From Quillaja saponaria (taxonomy: Eukaryota > Streptophyta > Magnoliopsida > Fabales > Quillajaceae), in contig CM055612.1 of assembly GCA_029379385.1 (NCBI GenBank), positions 13,764,001-13,828,000 on the forward strand: DNA of 64,000 nucleotides, read 5' to 3'. The notes beneath the pieces are model-generated. The model worked only from the letters and a program-made list of their open reading frames with translations. It searched no databases and was not told where the DNA came from. Made by a program: the position numbers and the translations under genes. Below, piece by piece: positions 36,040-47,788 of this stretch (position 1 is its first letter; every line of letters starts with the position of its first letter).

Positions 36040-39000
36040 TCAATCGAGTGAATAGACCATTCTCTCAGATAACTCTGAGCCCACGACCCTCATGTATTTG
36101 TTCAACTGGGCTTCCAAGTACCTCCTTTTTGTGGGACCAACAGAACTCTGCAGATCCTTCAGACAAGAATCATGTAGAAAGGTATATAAGAGGACAAACT
36201 ACCCTGTAACCTTCAACATGCAACATAAAAAATACAGTAAATTACTTGAACCACTTTTGCACATTGTTGAAATTACATGAAGTTCACTTCCATTTTTAAA
36301 CTCTACAAATAACTCCCTTCTATTAATAAAATAAAAACATTTTCTAACTGATAACCACATTGTGTAATATGACTTTCCCATTATAATAAAGAAACTAATA
36401 ACTTATTTCTCTTTTACCAAAAAAGGCGAATCATTCCTTTTCCACAATTATGGAAGCGAAACACTCTCTCCGAAATGAAACCTAAACTTTCGGTCGAAAA
36501 TACATCGTTTCTATTGAAACGGGAGAATCGTTTTCATAGCTTCCATCATTTTCATAGGAAATGTATAGCTTTCAGTTTGAAACAAATTGATTTAATTAAA
36601 ATTTGATGGAAATAACATAAATTTCTCGTTAAGTAAAATTCTTGTTTTATGTAACTGTTTTTACTTTGGTATATATTATAAGCATTATATGTGCTAAATT
36701 AATTATGTTGGATACTTACAATTACTTTAAATATGTGTTTTATCATATATTTTAATCATTTCCATGCGTTTACAAATAATTTATCAGTTTCATGAATTGT
36801 TTTTGTTTCCTGACTTATCAAAACGGTTCCTATTATAAGATTTCATTAGTTTGTAGCTAAATGGGAGGTTTGTACATGTGTTGAAAATATAAGAGATCCT
36901 TATAATTCCAGTAAAATCTACTAAGGTTGGAGTAATTTACTCATAAGAATAAGTATGTTGTAGTCTAGGTCCCCACTGAAGGTCATGGGTTTAATTTTTG
37001 TCACGTAAACCGATCAGACATTTTATTGCTTTCTTATAAAAATAGCATAACCCGGATTACTAAATACAAGGGCAATCAATTGATAAATCAGTAATATGTC
37101 ATAGTAGCTCACGTACCTTGAATTTCAGGCGAGAATCTTTTAACCCAATTAAGATTTTGCTGACATCACCATCTACTATTTCTCTAGATGTCAGACCACT
37201 AGTTTCTGAGCCCGACTCTTCATCAGAGCTTTCAGATTCAAGCTCAATCATTTCCTCATCTTCATTAATGGGTATGTCATTTGAATCTTCTTGGCCAATG
37301 CCATCATGTTGCATTTCCATGTCATTTTCAGTAACAGGAGATATGCATAATTTTCCATTTTGTAACTTAGTAAAGTCCGATAAGATAACGTATGGCTTTT
37401 TGTCAAGCAAAGGCCTAGCAATGTCAAATGAAACCCACCTGGAGATAGTATATCAGTTTGTCAACCCCATCAAACTCATTGAGGACAAGGAAACTATTAT
37501 TCAGGACCTCACCAAAACAACAAAAATTAAATAATTAAGATGTTTATGAACTGGAAATTAGGACATCTACATTTTGGATAATTGTCTTGTGCTACGAATC
37601 TATATGAAAGTTACGAAAAAGTTCCAAAACCAAACTTGTTTACTGAAGTACTCAGATTTTATCAAGGAGATCCTTTTGAGACCGAGCTCGGAGTTTTGAG
37701 ACAGGGATACCAAAACCCAAAATGAAAAATTTGCAAAAGTTTTGGAAACAGAAGAGATGTTTGGCAGCATTTAAAGCTATTCGCTCATGCCTTTATCCCT
37801 TCATGGTTCAATGTTACATGATATTTATTAAGAGGAACCACCAGATGTTTCAAGTAGAGATCTTGTGGGTCAGAGGGCAGACAGGTAAGAAGAACTTACT
37901 GGTAACGAAGTGGACATAGCAGCTCGGAGGGGCGATATGCTGCTTTATATCTCATTTTGCTGCAAGAGTGAATGTAGTAGCCAAGATAGTAGTACTGAAG
38001 ACTCGGACAGTGATCTTGGTTCTCTTTAACCCATCTGATTTCTTGAAGGGCTGAATACTTGCCCAGTGACAGAAAGGCAAAGTCTGGGTCCCAGAATAAA
38101 TATTTACTTGACAAACATCTTGGGAGGATATCTACAACGCCAACTGCAATTAACTTGCCATCGATCACATATTGCTGATGGAAAGAGCCAAAGCCACATG
38201 GAGGAACTGTACCATCACCAGTAGAAGAAACAAATACTAGTGGACTATCAACCAGAAACATGCGATATGAGCTCTCAGAAACATGATCTGGAGCATCATT
38301 GTGAACTTTGATCTGATAACGTCTATATAACTCATATTCTTCTGGATCAAAACTGGATCTTTTCAGACGGATCTGAAGCCTCTGCCTTTTCTCCTGAGCA
38401 AGTTGGGGACTCTTCGAATAGTTTCTTCCACTTCCACACCCTGTGCTAGATTTAGACACCGCATTTTGAACACTTTCACCCGAAGAAGCTTGCCTATTGG
38501 TACAGTAAAAGTTGATATGTCCATTGCAAGCTCTAATAGACAGACCAGAAATTTCTATCACTTGATTCAATGAACCTGCCAGTTTTTCAGCAATGCTACT
38601 GGGAGATAGCCCATTTTCTTCTGCACAATGTTTTGACAGTCTTAATTGAAGGACATTCTCATCACTTGATTGCTTGCGCCTAATAACAGATGCAATTTGG
38701 AATGCAATATTGCTAGTATATAAAAGATCTTCTGATCCTTTAACTAGTAGCTTTCTTTTTCCTTGTGAAACTATTTTCACAGAAGCTTCTGGTAATTGAA
38801 TACCAGGGGGGAAATCCCCATTTCCAGAGAACATATGGACTAATTTATCAATTTGAAATGATAAATAGTGCAATTCTTTTTCCACCTCATTCTGCTCTTC
38901 ATTTTCAGAAGACAAGGATACTTTGGATGGTTGGCTTAGAAAGTCATGATGGCCCAAGCTTTTTGATCCCTTAGAAGTATTGGGTTCCTCCAGTAGACCA

Positions 39001-41128
39001 ACCTTTTTGATATCCAAAGTGCCATCTAAAAACCTAGTCACATGGAATAAATGAAGCTCAATATATAACTAAAATGCAAGCAAAATCAAATTGCTCTTGA
39101 TAAAATAACATCTAATATACATATATGCATTTTATATAAAACTTATGTTTCCTTTTGTGGGGTGGGTTGGGGTTTGGGGGGGGGGGGGGGGGCGGCGGGG
39201 GCGAGTGGCCATAAACTAGGATACTACAAGTAATTCATTAATAGTCAACCAAAAGAAGATGTCAAAGGATGAGTTTGACATCAAATAAACACAACATAGT
39301 TTGGAATCTCTAATTAATGGTTGAATATAATTTGTAGCAAATCTTCATGCAAAGGAAGAAACTTGAAATATTTTAATGAAAGTTCTAGGATGTTAATACC
39401 TTTGCATCCTTCTGGACACTCGAAGCTGTTCTTTCGAAGGAACAAAATCACTTGCTCTTAGACGAATGGTATAAGAGGGGCAGCAAGTCCTTTCCATCTC
39501 AGGTTTGTAGAGAAAACATCCAGATCTTCTCCAACCACGGTCAAGAAGGTCTATTCATCAAGAATTAAAAGGAAAATGAAGCAACTGAAATAAATCATAA
39601 CAGTGAAACCATGCACACAGTTTATGAGCAAAATCACAATTAGCTAGGACATCAATCAGGAAAACAGCAGCAAATACATGATGTTAGGAACCACCTGGTA
39701 TATCTCTCTTCCCTTATAGAAGATCTAGCAACTAATGGAAATGTTCCCCATGCAGCAGATCCTCACTATACATTTGATTGCATGACAATCCTTAGCAATT
39801 CAGTAAATTTCTCTTTTAGCAATGACATCAGGGTATTCCTAACCAATTTGTTGGAACGACATATTATAATATAATTTTCATAAAAACAATGGGTTTAAAG
39901 TTCATCTATAATATAGTATGGCAAATGCCAACAGTGGGAAGATTGAAAAGCCATCACAATTTTCATTGGCACGTGACAAAGTAAGACGGCATTAAAACCA
40001 TCATACAACTACACACCACATATCCAAATCTCCCTGATAGATTTGCCCAAAAAAAAAGGAAAGTCTTTAGCCATTCTTTGACATTCTACTACATCATTAA
40101 AACAGGGCTGAAATACCAAACTCCTACATATGCATGTGTAAGAAAAAATTAGAGCAAATTACACGAAATGGCCTAAGAAGCCAACTAGACCAACCTTGGT
40201 AGTCATCAACCGTAATGCTATGTGGCCATAAACCTGCAACAACAAGAAGATAAAGGGAAAATAATTCAGAAACATTAAAATCTCTATTACATGGTCTCCC
40301 TCCACTAACCACCAAAAGATGGAAAAAACTTAAGAAATGTTAGGTTACATGTCCATCTTGGGAAGAAGGGAAAAAGAAAGTGCAGAAGAAACTCAAGCCA
40401 GAAAGTCAAGTTGATAATCATTTTTTTATCAATGGATAAAGATATGACTTATAAGGCTTACGACATAAATTTGAGATAGTTCTTAGATCTCACAATTAAA
40501 TCCAGAAAATGTCTGACGTAATGCATTGTTAAGTTCTTGAAGTTTAGGCTTAGTCTATTGCATAAAACCTGAAAAAAAGTTACTAATGCTAAAAGAATGT
40601 TTCCACTTAAAGTGAAAATTCTCAACAACATGCCAGCCATCTAACATGAATAAGCAGCTCCAATCAAAAAACCAAGTCAACTGAAATTCACAACTGATCA
40701 CACAAACATATCCCACAATTAAATTATTAATTATTAAATCCTAGAGTTTGCAAAGCTAAAACTATTGTGGGTAACTGAAAACTGAACGATTACCCCTGAA
40801 ACTATTTCAAAGGTCACATTTTTAAAAATTTCTTTTTCTTTTTTGTGGGACGGGGCTCAATTCAGTTTCAAAGAAAACATATCGAAATCAAACAAGCTGA
40901 ACGAATAGAAATAACAATAAAGATGATAATTCAGCTACCAATTTTAACAAATAAAGTCAATGATTTATAGGAATTGAGAAAAGACTGACCGTGAGAGATG
41001 CTGGTGCGCCCAGGAGATCTACAATAACCGCAAGAGCTTCGACGCTTTCCAAAATCCTCCACCACACTTTCTTTTCTGCTGTTGCTGCTACTGCTAGCCT
41101 CGCCCCTCATCTTCCCCGCCATTTCCAA
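36040..41128 (-). CDS. ATE1: Arginyl-tRNA--protein transferase (ATE1-type), six exons
   Basis: Minus-strand exons: 41128-40990, 40233-40195, 39550-39400, 39033-37900, 37438-37117, 36156-36040. All join in phase with GT-AG introns to about 633 residues, the usual plant length. The N-terminal domain has SSCGYCRSPGRTSISHG (Cys33, Cys36), [24 protein letters not shown], and ERTCCPSYTIR (Cys82-83), the cysteine-bearing ATE N-domain. The C-terminal ATE domain, in the long exon 4 and exon 5, has HNDAPDHVSESSYRMFLVDS, a DGKLIAVGVVDILP segment, DPDFAFLSLGKYSALQEI and KMRYKAAYRPSELLCPLRY. ATE1 moves arginine from Arg-tRNA to N-terminal Asp, Glu or oxidised Cys, marking proteins for the N-degron pathway. 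The start could be Met1 (41128) or Met3 (41122). A very acidic linker encoded at 37330-37180 follows the catalytic domain. No disabling change seen. Confidence 0.96.
39157..39209 (+). other. Long G-tract with G-quadruplex pattern inside ATE1 intron 3
   Basis: The plus strand reads GTGGGGTGGGTTGGGGTTTG, then about 17 consecutive G (39176-39192), then CGGCGGGGGCG. At least four G3+ runs with 1-3 base loops fit the G-quadruplex pattern. It lies in the intron at 39034-39399. ATE1 is transcribed from the minus strand, so the G-rich strand is the template and the pre-mRNA carries the C-rich copy. Confidence 0.85.
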
Positions 41129-41398
41129 ATTGAGCTCTTTTTCCTCAGCTCAACTCTTCACGGAATTATATCTATTGGGGGTTTGCGCAGAAACGACGAC
41201 GTGTAGCCTTCACTTCTATCTCCCTCTTTCTTTTTTCCTCTATGAAATCTGAAATCGTGGATCGCTGGAACCTGGAGGCTACAAGTTTGGTTGTTTTGTA
41301 AGAAAAAATAAAATAAAACTACACAAATTTAGAGAGGAGGGGACTGGAAGTTGCCACTTGCAGTATGACGTAATTAGTGGGTTTGCTTATATGCCTCT
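41129..41398 (-). promoter_or_regulatory. ATE1 upstream region
   Basis: Pyrimidine-rich stretches (41210-41240) and an ACGT core in GACGACGTGTAG (about 41191-41202) lie upstream of the ATE1 start. No TATA box was assigned. Confidence 0.35.
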
Positions 41399-41955
41399 GT
41401 AAGGGGTGTGCACGGGTCGGTTAGGTTGGATAGTGATAAATTTTTGAATCGAGTTAAATTTTTTGGGTAATAAAATTTATAAATTGAACCGAATCGAAAA
41501 TAGGTACTACCCGAATTGAAAAAATATGACTAGTTCGATTCGGGTATTTGGTTACCCGAAATTTATTAATATTTTACTAAAAATAATTTTAAATATTTTT
41601 TTTTTTAAACCTCATAATATTTTTAATTCATTAGTTATTATAAAAGAAAAATACAAAAAATATAACATATTAACATATTCAACACAAATAAAAATATAAA
41701 ATTATAAATTAATACAACAATACATTAAAAATAACAAAAAAAAAAATTTAAATTATATATTTTGATTTTCGGGTAATCACGAGTACCCATGTGCACTCTA
41801 CATCATCACCCGTAACCGAACCGAAAATAATGTGTATTAAATTTAATTACTCGAACTTAACCGAATAAGAAAAATACCCTAATTTAACCGAACCGAATTA
41901 CCAGTTCAGTTCAGGTATTCGGTTATCCTGGATTCCTTACATAGCCTTACCCATT
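41399..41955. repeat. Foldback-like repeat rich in CCGAACCG / CGGTTCGG words
   Basis: The left arm (41405-41570) has gtgtgcacgggtcggttagg, gaaccgaatcgaaaata and tacccgaa. The right arm (41765-41940) has tcgggtaatc, cccatgtgcac, accgaaccgaaaataa and ggtattcggttat, partly the inverse of the left arm, around an A/T-only centre. It resembles small non-autonomous plant DNA elements, but exact ends and target duplication could not be fixed. Confidence 0.45.
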
Positions 41956-42439
41956 TGGTTACATATTTTTACCAAAATTTTCACTTGGAACTTTTCTTTT
42001 TCTTTTTCCAATAGAAGATTAGAGTTGTCCATAATCTAGGAACGATGTTGTTGTCAACTGTTTGGCATCTTAAACTTACTAGCTCAGTAAATAAGAAGAC
42101 CTCACAATCTTTCAATTCTTTCAATTTAAAAGACGTTTTATCTAGATTTAACTTTAAAAAAAAACCTGTAAACCTTCAAGATCTTTGACATGAAGTTTTA
42201 AAACTCAAATCTGAAGTTAAGTATCTTAAAAATCAACAACAAGAAAATAATTCAATAATCTAACTTCTTTAAAGAGAAAAGAAAAAATTGTCTTTTAAAA
42301 CTTACTCATCAAAACATTCTAAGTCTTCCTCTTCAGATGAAAACTTAGATATTTCTAGTGATAATTTTCTCAATTTAATCACTCAGGTTTCTTATCAGAA
42401 ATAGTATATCCCAATCAAACTTATCATTGGAAAAATTTT

Positions 42440-42780
42440 TGTCCTCGAAATAGTTGCTCTATTTTATACAGGAATAAATTCAAGCTGTATCCTGGATGGA
42501 CAAGTTCCAACAAAATTTTATAAAAAACTTCTAAACGTTTAACTTCGGCTAATGGTTCTGAAATCATAATCCATTACAAATGTTCTAATGTAATAATTGA
42601 AAACTCTCATTTACAAATTTCAACAACATTTCTTATTGTCAAGAATATCACAAATCTAGTCAACCTAGGTACTGATTTCATTAGGCAATTAGATCTTTTT
42701 TGGGTTAATGAAAGAATTTTTAAAGAAATTATGGGTGAAACCGTTTTCTTCCCATTCCTTAAAAATGCAGAAATTGAACG
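42440..42780 (+). pseudogene. Pararetroviral aspartic protease remnant
   Basis: The retropepsin-like motif is encoded near 42445-42490. The position of the catalytic Asp reads Tyr (LFYTGINSSC), so it cannot be active. Stops and frameshifts follow. Assignment rests on this motif and on its place just before the reverse transcriptase. Confidence 0.6.
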
Positions 42781-42789
42781 CAAAAGTAA

Positions 42790-43970
42790 GAGTCCTTGGT
42801 CCTATTCTACTTTTTATGTTAATAAAAATGCAGAAATTGAATGCAATACTCTTCGCTTAGTCGTCAATTATAAACCTCTAAATCAGGCTCTTTAATAGAT
42901 CAGGTATCTTATTCTTACAAGAAAGATCTTCTCAATAGATTATACTCCTCAAAACTGTTTTCAAAATTTGATCTAAAATCAGGTTTTTGGCAAATTCAAA
43001 TCAAGGAATCTGATAGATACAAAACTGCATTTACTGTTCATTTTGGTCAATATGAAAGGAATGTGATGTCTTTTGGATTAAAAAATGCTTATTTTGAATT
43101 CCAAAAAATTATGAACGATATTTTTAATCCTTATACAAAATTTATCATAGTTTATATTGATGATGTTCTAATCTTTTCACAAAATATTGATTAACACTTC
43201 AAACATCTCAATATTTTCTTTGATATTACAAAGTAAAATGGTTTAGCTGTTTCCATAACAAAATTTAGTCCTTTTCAAATAACAATAAAGTTTCTTGGTC
43301 ACAACATTAACCACGAAATTATTACTCCAATTAATAGAGCTATCCAATTTGCTGACAAATTTTCTGATCAAATCATTGATAAAACTCAGTTACAAAAATT
43401 TCTTTGTTGCCTCAGTTATGTGTTTGATTTCTTTTCAGGTGTCAGTAATCTTATCAAATCACTGCATGACAGGCTAAAGATAGATCATCTTCTCTGGTCT
43501 GACATCCATACCAATATTGTTACGCAAATTAAGCTTCGGGTCAAACATTTACCATGTTTGTATCTTCCTGATCCTACAACATTCAAAATTATTGAAACAG
43601 ATGCCTCAGACATTGATTATGATGGCATTCTGAAGCAATCCATTAATGGCAAACTGCTTATCATTGTATATGCATCAAAACATTGGAATTCTGCTCAACA
43701 AAACTATTCTACCATCAAAAAAGAAATTTTAGCAATTGTTTTGTGCATTTCCAAAATTTAAAGTGGTTTACTAAATTAAAATTTTTGGTTAGAGTAAATT
43801 GCAAATCTACAAAATAAGTTTTACAAAAAGATGTTAAAAATCTAGCATCAAAATAAATTTTTGCCTTATGGCAAACAATTTTATCTATTTTTGATTTTGA
43901 GATTGAATATATCAAAAGTAGCTCCAATTCTATTCCCGATTATCTTACTCGAGAATTCTTGCAGGATAGA
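42790..43970 (+). pseudogene. Pararetroviral reverse transcriptase and RNase H remnant
   Basis: Reverse transcriptase is readable from about 42960 to 43440, with the catalytic VYIDDVLIFS box at about 43150-43180 and no Asp loss there. Stops break it near 43192 and 43234. The connection region follows at 43295-43560. RNase H starts near 43595 with ETDASD. The open stretch 43420-43761 covers the connection and most of RNase H, ending in a stop at 43759. Remnants continue in other frames to about 43970. Confidence 0.8.
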
Positions 43971-43999
43971 TAATATACCACCAACAAAAGAAAGAAAAA

Positions 44000-45230
44000 G
44001 AGGTTGAACCTCCTCTAAAATCAAAAATCCAATCCAATGAGAGACCATCCAATTCCTCAGCTCAATCAATTCAAAAACAATTTAAAGAGTCTTATGCCTT
44101 TCCTATAGAGACACTTTTAGCAATTCAACAATCAATCCAAAAATCTCTGGTATTTTCAAAGCAATCTTAGGCAGACATTGCTGGTGAAGAACAATTAATG
44201 ATTGTGGCCCCCCTTATCCAAAAGATTGTATCCAGTTCAAGCAGGATGACCCAACTCAGGCTATCAGCCAGCTAGTCCAATTAGTGACAACGATACCTTC
44301 AGGTAAGGAACTTGTTTCTCAAACTTCTCCAATCTCTTCTCAAAAACTCCAATCATTTTATGTGCCAATTTTTTAGGCCCAAAATATTCTCTAAATTGAA
44401 CCCTAATTTTTTTTTTTTTATCAATAATCCTCATTTAGTCCATCAAATGGTTTTCTCACCAAATTGGCATTTTTTGCCTATTGACATTTTCAAAACCCAG
44501 AAATATTATGAATTTATTTTGGTTGATAATGATTCTGTTGCCATCAAACATTATAAGTCAAAATCGGATGCTAATTTCATTATGTATTCCACAATCCAAA
44601 CACTTAAGGTAATCTGTCCTTCAGACTAGAAAGCCGACCTTTTCAAAAGACACAAATTCTCTTAGCCTTTTGATCTTACGGGTTACAATTACTGGGACTA
44701 TCAAACAGCCTGGTACAATGTTTTCAATTTCCAAAACAATTATTATAAGCATTCATGTTTATATTTTTCAAAAACAAAATTAGTATAATTTTCTTCATTG
44801 GTTCTCCTAGTGGTGGTCTCTACGTGGTTTTTGTACAAAAAACCTTCTGGGTGAAGTAGTCAATGGTCTGCTTTATTTCAAAAAATATTTTAATATACCT
44901 GATCATAATATCATATTATTGCATTTCTTCTTAAAATTTGGATTAGCACGGATTTATGCCTGGCAATATAAATATCCCAAAAACTTCCATGGACACTAAG
45001 ATCCTTTACATAAGATGCCTCCCTTTCTTAGGCAAGGTTTAACAAAATGGTGGATAAGTTTTAATTCTACAAAAGCTTGTGACACTTCAATCAAAAATTG
45101 GTTCCAACAAAATCCCCAGTTTCTAAAAAAGTCTCTCCTAAAAGTCACTCAATTCTTGCATCAGAAATCTCATATTTCAGCTAGGCTTCTTGTTCAAACA
45201 AACAAGAGTACCTTCAAAATCTAAAAACCA
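44000..45230 (+). pseudogene. Unassigned coding remnant downstream of the pararetroviral RNase H
   Basis: Open pieces at 44312-44629 and 45015-45224, with frame-broken coding-like sequence between them, are rich in aromatic residues. I do not recognise a domain. Their position after reverse transcriptase/RNase H and before the repeat-TATA segment suggests they are part of the same viral genome. Confidence 0.4.
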
Positions 45231-45426
45231 TGGTTCAACTGTTGCAAGTATAAGATCATGCAGATGATGAAGCCACCTCTACCCCTCCTAAAAGTTAACA
45301 GAAAACCAGTTTCTAGTTCCTCTTCCAGAACATTAGGAAATGATTCTACTGACTATGCCCAATCTAATGAAGACGACTGTTATTACATCAATCTTGAAGA
45401 TGACTAAAACAGTTGAAGTTTTTCGA

Positions 45427-45555
45427 TGTAGCAATCACTGTAGCGATCACTGTAACAATCACTATAGCATTGCTGTAACAATTACTGTAACAAGCTACGG
45501 CAGGTTACTGTTACAACACGGAGCACTATAGCATTTTTACTGTATATAAATATAT
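45427..45555 (+). promoter_or_regulatory. 12-bp tandem repeats followed by a TATA box (probable pararetroviral intergenic promoter remnant)
   Basis: TGTAGCAATCAC (45427-45438), TGTAGCGATCAC (45439-45450) and TGTAACAATCAC (45451-45462) run head to tail. Two diverged units (45463-45485) and looser TGTAAC/TGTTAC copies follow. A TATATAAATA box lies at about 45543, leading into a (TA)n run to 45573. Position after the viral coding remnants fits the intergenic regulatory region of plant pararetroviruses; this is inference. Confidence 0.5.
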
Positions 45556-45784
45556 ATATATATATATATATAGTGAATTCAAATTTGGTTAATTTAAAAC
45601 TTGAAATTTACATGTTTAATTATATTGAAGTGTACAACAAGTGTGTAAACAAAATAGGAAATTAGAAAACATTTATATACAAATGTATGTGATGAGATTA
45701 ATTATACCCCACATAAATACACTTTTTTCACCATTTGACTTTATACATTTTTTATATTTCCTTGCTTTATCTTTTCTTTTTGGT
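45556..45784 (+). repeat. Probable start of an old gypsy-type LTR, left of the CACTA insertion
   Basis: The last 30 bases before the CACTA (ttgctttatcttttctttttggt) followed by the bases after it (ttgattctttctcc...ctctcttctaaatttc) resemble 2822-2900 of the gypsy LTR (ttgctttatctttttggtgagcttcttcc...ctctcttctatcttattt). The left boundary of this LTR was not found. Confidence 0.35.
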
Positions 45785-45975
45785 CACTACAAGAAACTTG
45801 GTCATTACCGACCAACCAACCAAAATATAGAACTAATATATTACCGACCAACTTTTGGTCAGTAGGTTGGTCGGTAAATTGACGGGAAATGTTTAAATTT
45901 ACAGGGAATTTTACCGACCGACCAAGGTTGGTCGGTAATGGAGATTTTACTTATTAGGATTGGTCGGTAAATTGC
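45785..45975. repeat. CACTA left terminus and subterminal repeats
   Basis: Terminal CACTACAAGAAA, then at least six direct or inverted copies of (T)TACCGACCAAC between 45806 and 45973. Such repeats are binding sites for the element-coded TNPA-like protein in characterised En/Spm elements. Confidence 0.9.
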
Positions 45976-46538
45976 AGTTTACTTGGTTATTTTTATTTTT
46001 TTAAAACTTAGATGAAACTTGTGTTTTGCTTCTTTTGTTTTGTGTTTTTTTTTTTTTAATTTGAAAACGTTTTTCCAAATCCCTAACCCCTCATTCTCAC
46101 GCCTCTCTTCTTTCTCTCTATCCCTTTTGCTTAGTTCCTCCATCTTCATGTAAACCCACCTCCTCAGCAGCAAGGCAAGAGTTTATATTTTCAAAGGAGG
46201 CAACAGAGGAGAAGCGAATAAGAGGTCTTGGGTCAATCACTTAATTTGGTCCTTTTTTTTTGCTTGCTAATCTTGATTCTTTTGTGGAAGTTTCTCTAAG
46301 TGGTCGGTTTTGTCATTGCAGGGCTATAGTAATATATGAAAGCTCTGATTTTTGGTTATCCAAGATCTCTATTTGGAGTTTTGATTTTAGCTTCAAGACT
46401 AGTTTGGCTGTGTTAAGGTTTGTTCTCTTCACTTTACCTTTTAGATGTGTTTTTTGGGTGCTTGCTTATATGTGTCTATTAGGCATGTTAACGATTGGAT
46501 TGTTCTCTTCACTTCATGTTTTAGTTTGGCTATCTTGG

Positions 46539-47510
46539 ATTTGGTTAACATAGATTAGACATTTTTTTTTCCCCATTTCTCCTTAGTGAAAAAAGTCCAT
46601 TCAATCATAATGTAAATAACTTAGATTCTTGGTGTTGGATTATATTTCTCTTATACGAAATTAGATTTGGTTTAAAATCCACCAAAAGATGTTTATGATT
46701 TTAGTTTGGCTGTCCATGTGTTGGTTAACATAGATTAGAGGGTTTTTTTTTTTTTTTTTCCTCCTATTTCTCCTTAGTGAAAAAGGTCCATTCAATCATA
46801 ATGTAAATAACTTAGATTCTTGATGTTGGATTATATTTCTCTTATACGAAATTAGATTTGGTTTCATGATTTGGTTTAAAATCCACCAATAGATGTTTAT
46901 GATTTTAGTTTGGCTGTCCATGTGTAACCAACATAGATTAGAGGTTTTTAATTTTTAATTTTTTCCTATTTCTTCTTAGTGAAAAAGGTCCATTCAATCA
47001 TAATGTAAATAGCTTAGATTCTTGGTGTTGGATTATATTTCTCTTATACGAAAATAGATTTGGTTTCATGATTTGGTTTAAAATCCACCAAAAGATGTTT
47101 ATGATTTTAGTTTGGCTGTCCATGTGTAACCAACATAGATTAGAGGTTTTTAATTTTTAATTTTTTCCTATTTCTTCTTAGTGAAAAAGGTCCATTCAAT
47201 CATAATGTAAATAACTTAGATTCTTGGTGTTGGATTATATTTCTCTTATACGAAAATAGATTTGGTTTCATGATTTGGTTTAAAATCCACCAAAAGATGT
47301 TTATGATTTTAGTTTGGCTGTCCATGTGTAACCAACATAGATTAGAGGTTTTTAATTTTTAATTTTTTCCTATTTCTCCTTAGTGAAAAAGGTCTATTCA
47401 ATCATAATGTAAATAACTTATATTCTTGGTGTTGGATTATATTTCTCTTATACGAAAATATATTTGGTTTCATGATTTGGTTTAAAATCCACCAAAAGAT
47501 GTTTATGCTA
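46539..47510. repeat. Minisatellite of five ~180-203-bp units inside the CACTA
   Basis: The word ACATAGATTAGA recurs near 46549, 46729, 46932, 47134 and 47336, spacings of about 180 and then about 203 bp. Each unit carries gtgaaaaaggtccattcaatc, taaataacttagattcttgg and atttctcttatacgaaa. The later units are nearly identical, which suggests recent expansion. It lies upstream of the first transposase exon. Confidence 0.92.
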
Positions 47511-47788
47511 ATGGTTTTATTTTATTTTATTTCTTTGTTTGGTCTATGCTAAATGTTGATTGATGAGTTTGTTTGAGCTTTGAATAAAGATGCAAGTATA
47601 CTACAAGTAATGATTTTTAGGTGGACTTTTGCTTTTTAATGCAAGGTACTAGATAATATTGACCTGTATATATTGTATACCTCTTTTAATAATTCTAGTG
47701 GAAATAAGGGCTTACTTATGTAAATGGAACATGTGAAATTTTAACTAGGTACATAAAATCATTATATTTACAAAATTTTGTTGAGCAG

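Larger units (their letters stand above)
42130..45555 (+). mobile_element. Endogenous Caulimoviridae-like pararetrovirus relic
   Basis: A decayed plus-strand segment in the order: coiled-coil-like region (about 42180-42400), aspartic protease (42440-42780), reverse transcriptase and RNase H (42790-43970), further unassigned coding remnants (44000-45230), then a repeat and TATA segment (45427-45555). No LTRs and no integrase were found. The reverse transcriptase resembles plant pararetroviruses more than the gypsy copies in this window, especially around DLKSGFWQIQI and the VYIDDVLIFS box. Stops and frameshifts throughout show an old, silent insertion. Genus and exact ends are unknown. Confidence 0.78.

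Noticed and set aside
36935..37012. Possible second SINE or tRNA-like sequence (gaaggtcatgggtttaattt) in ATE1 intron 5
   Set aside because: Only a loose B-box-like word, no A box at the right distance and no A-rich tail.
37118..37534. 138-residue plus-strand open frame
   Set aside because: Antisense of ATE1 exon 5; the Ser/Asp content reflects the acidic linker read backwards.
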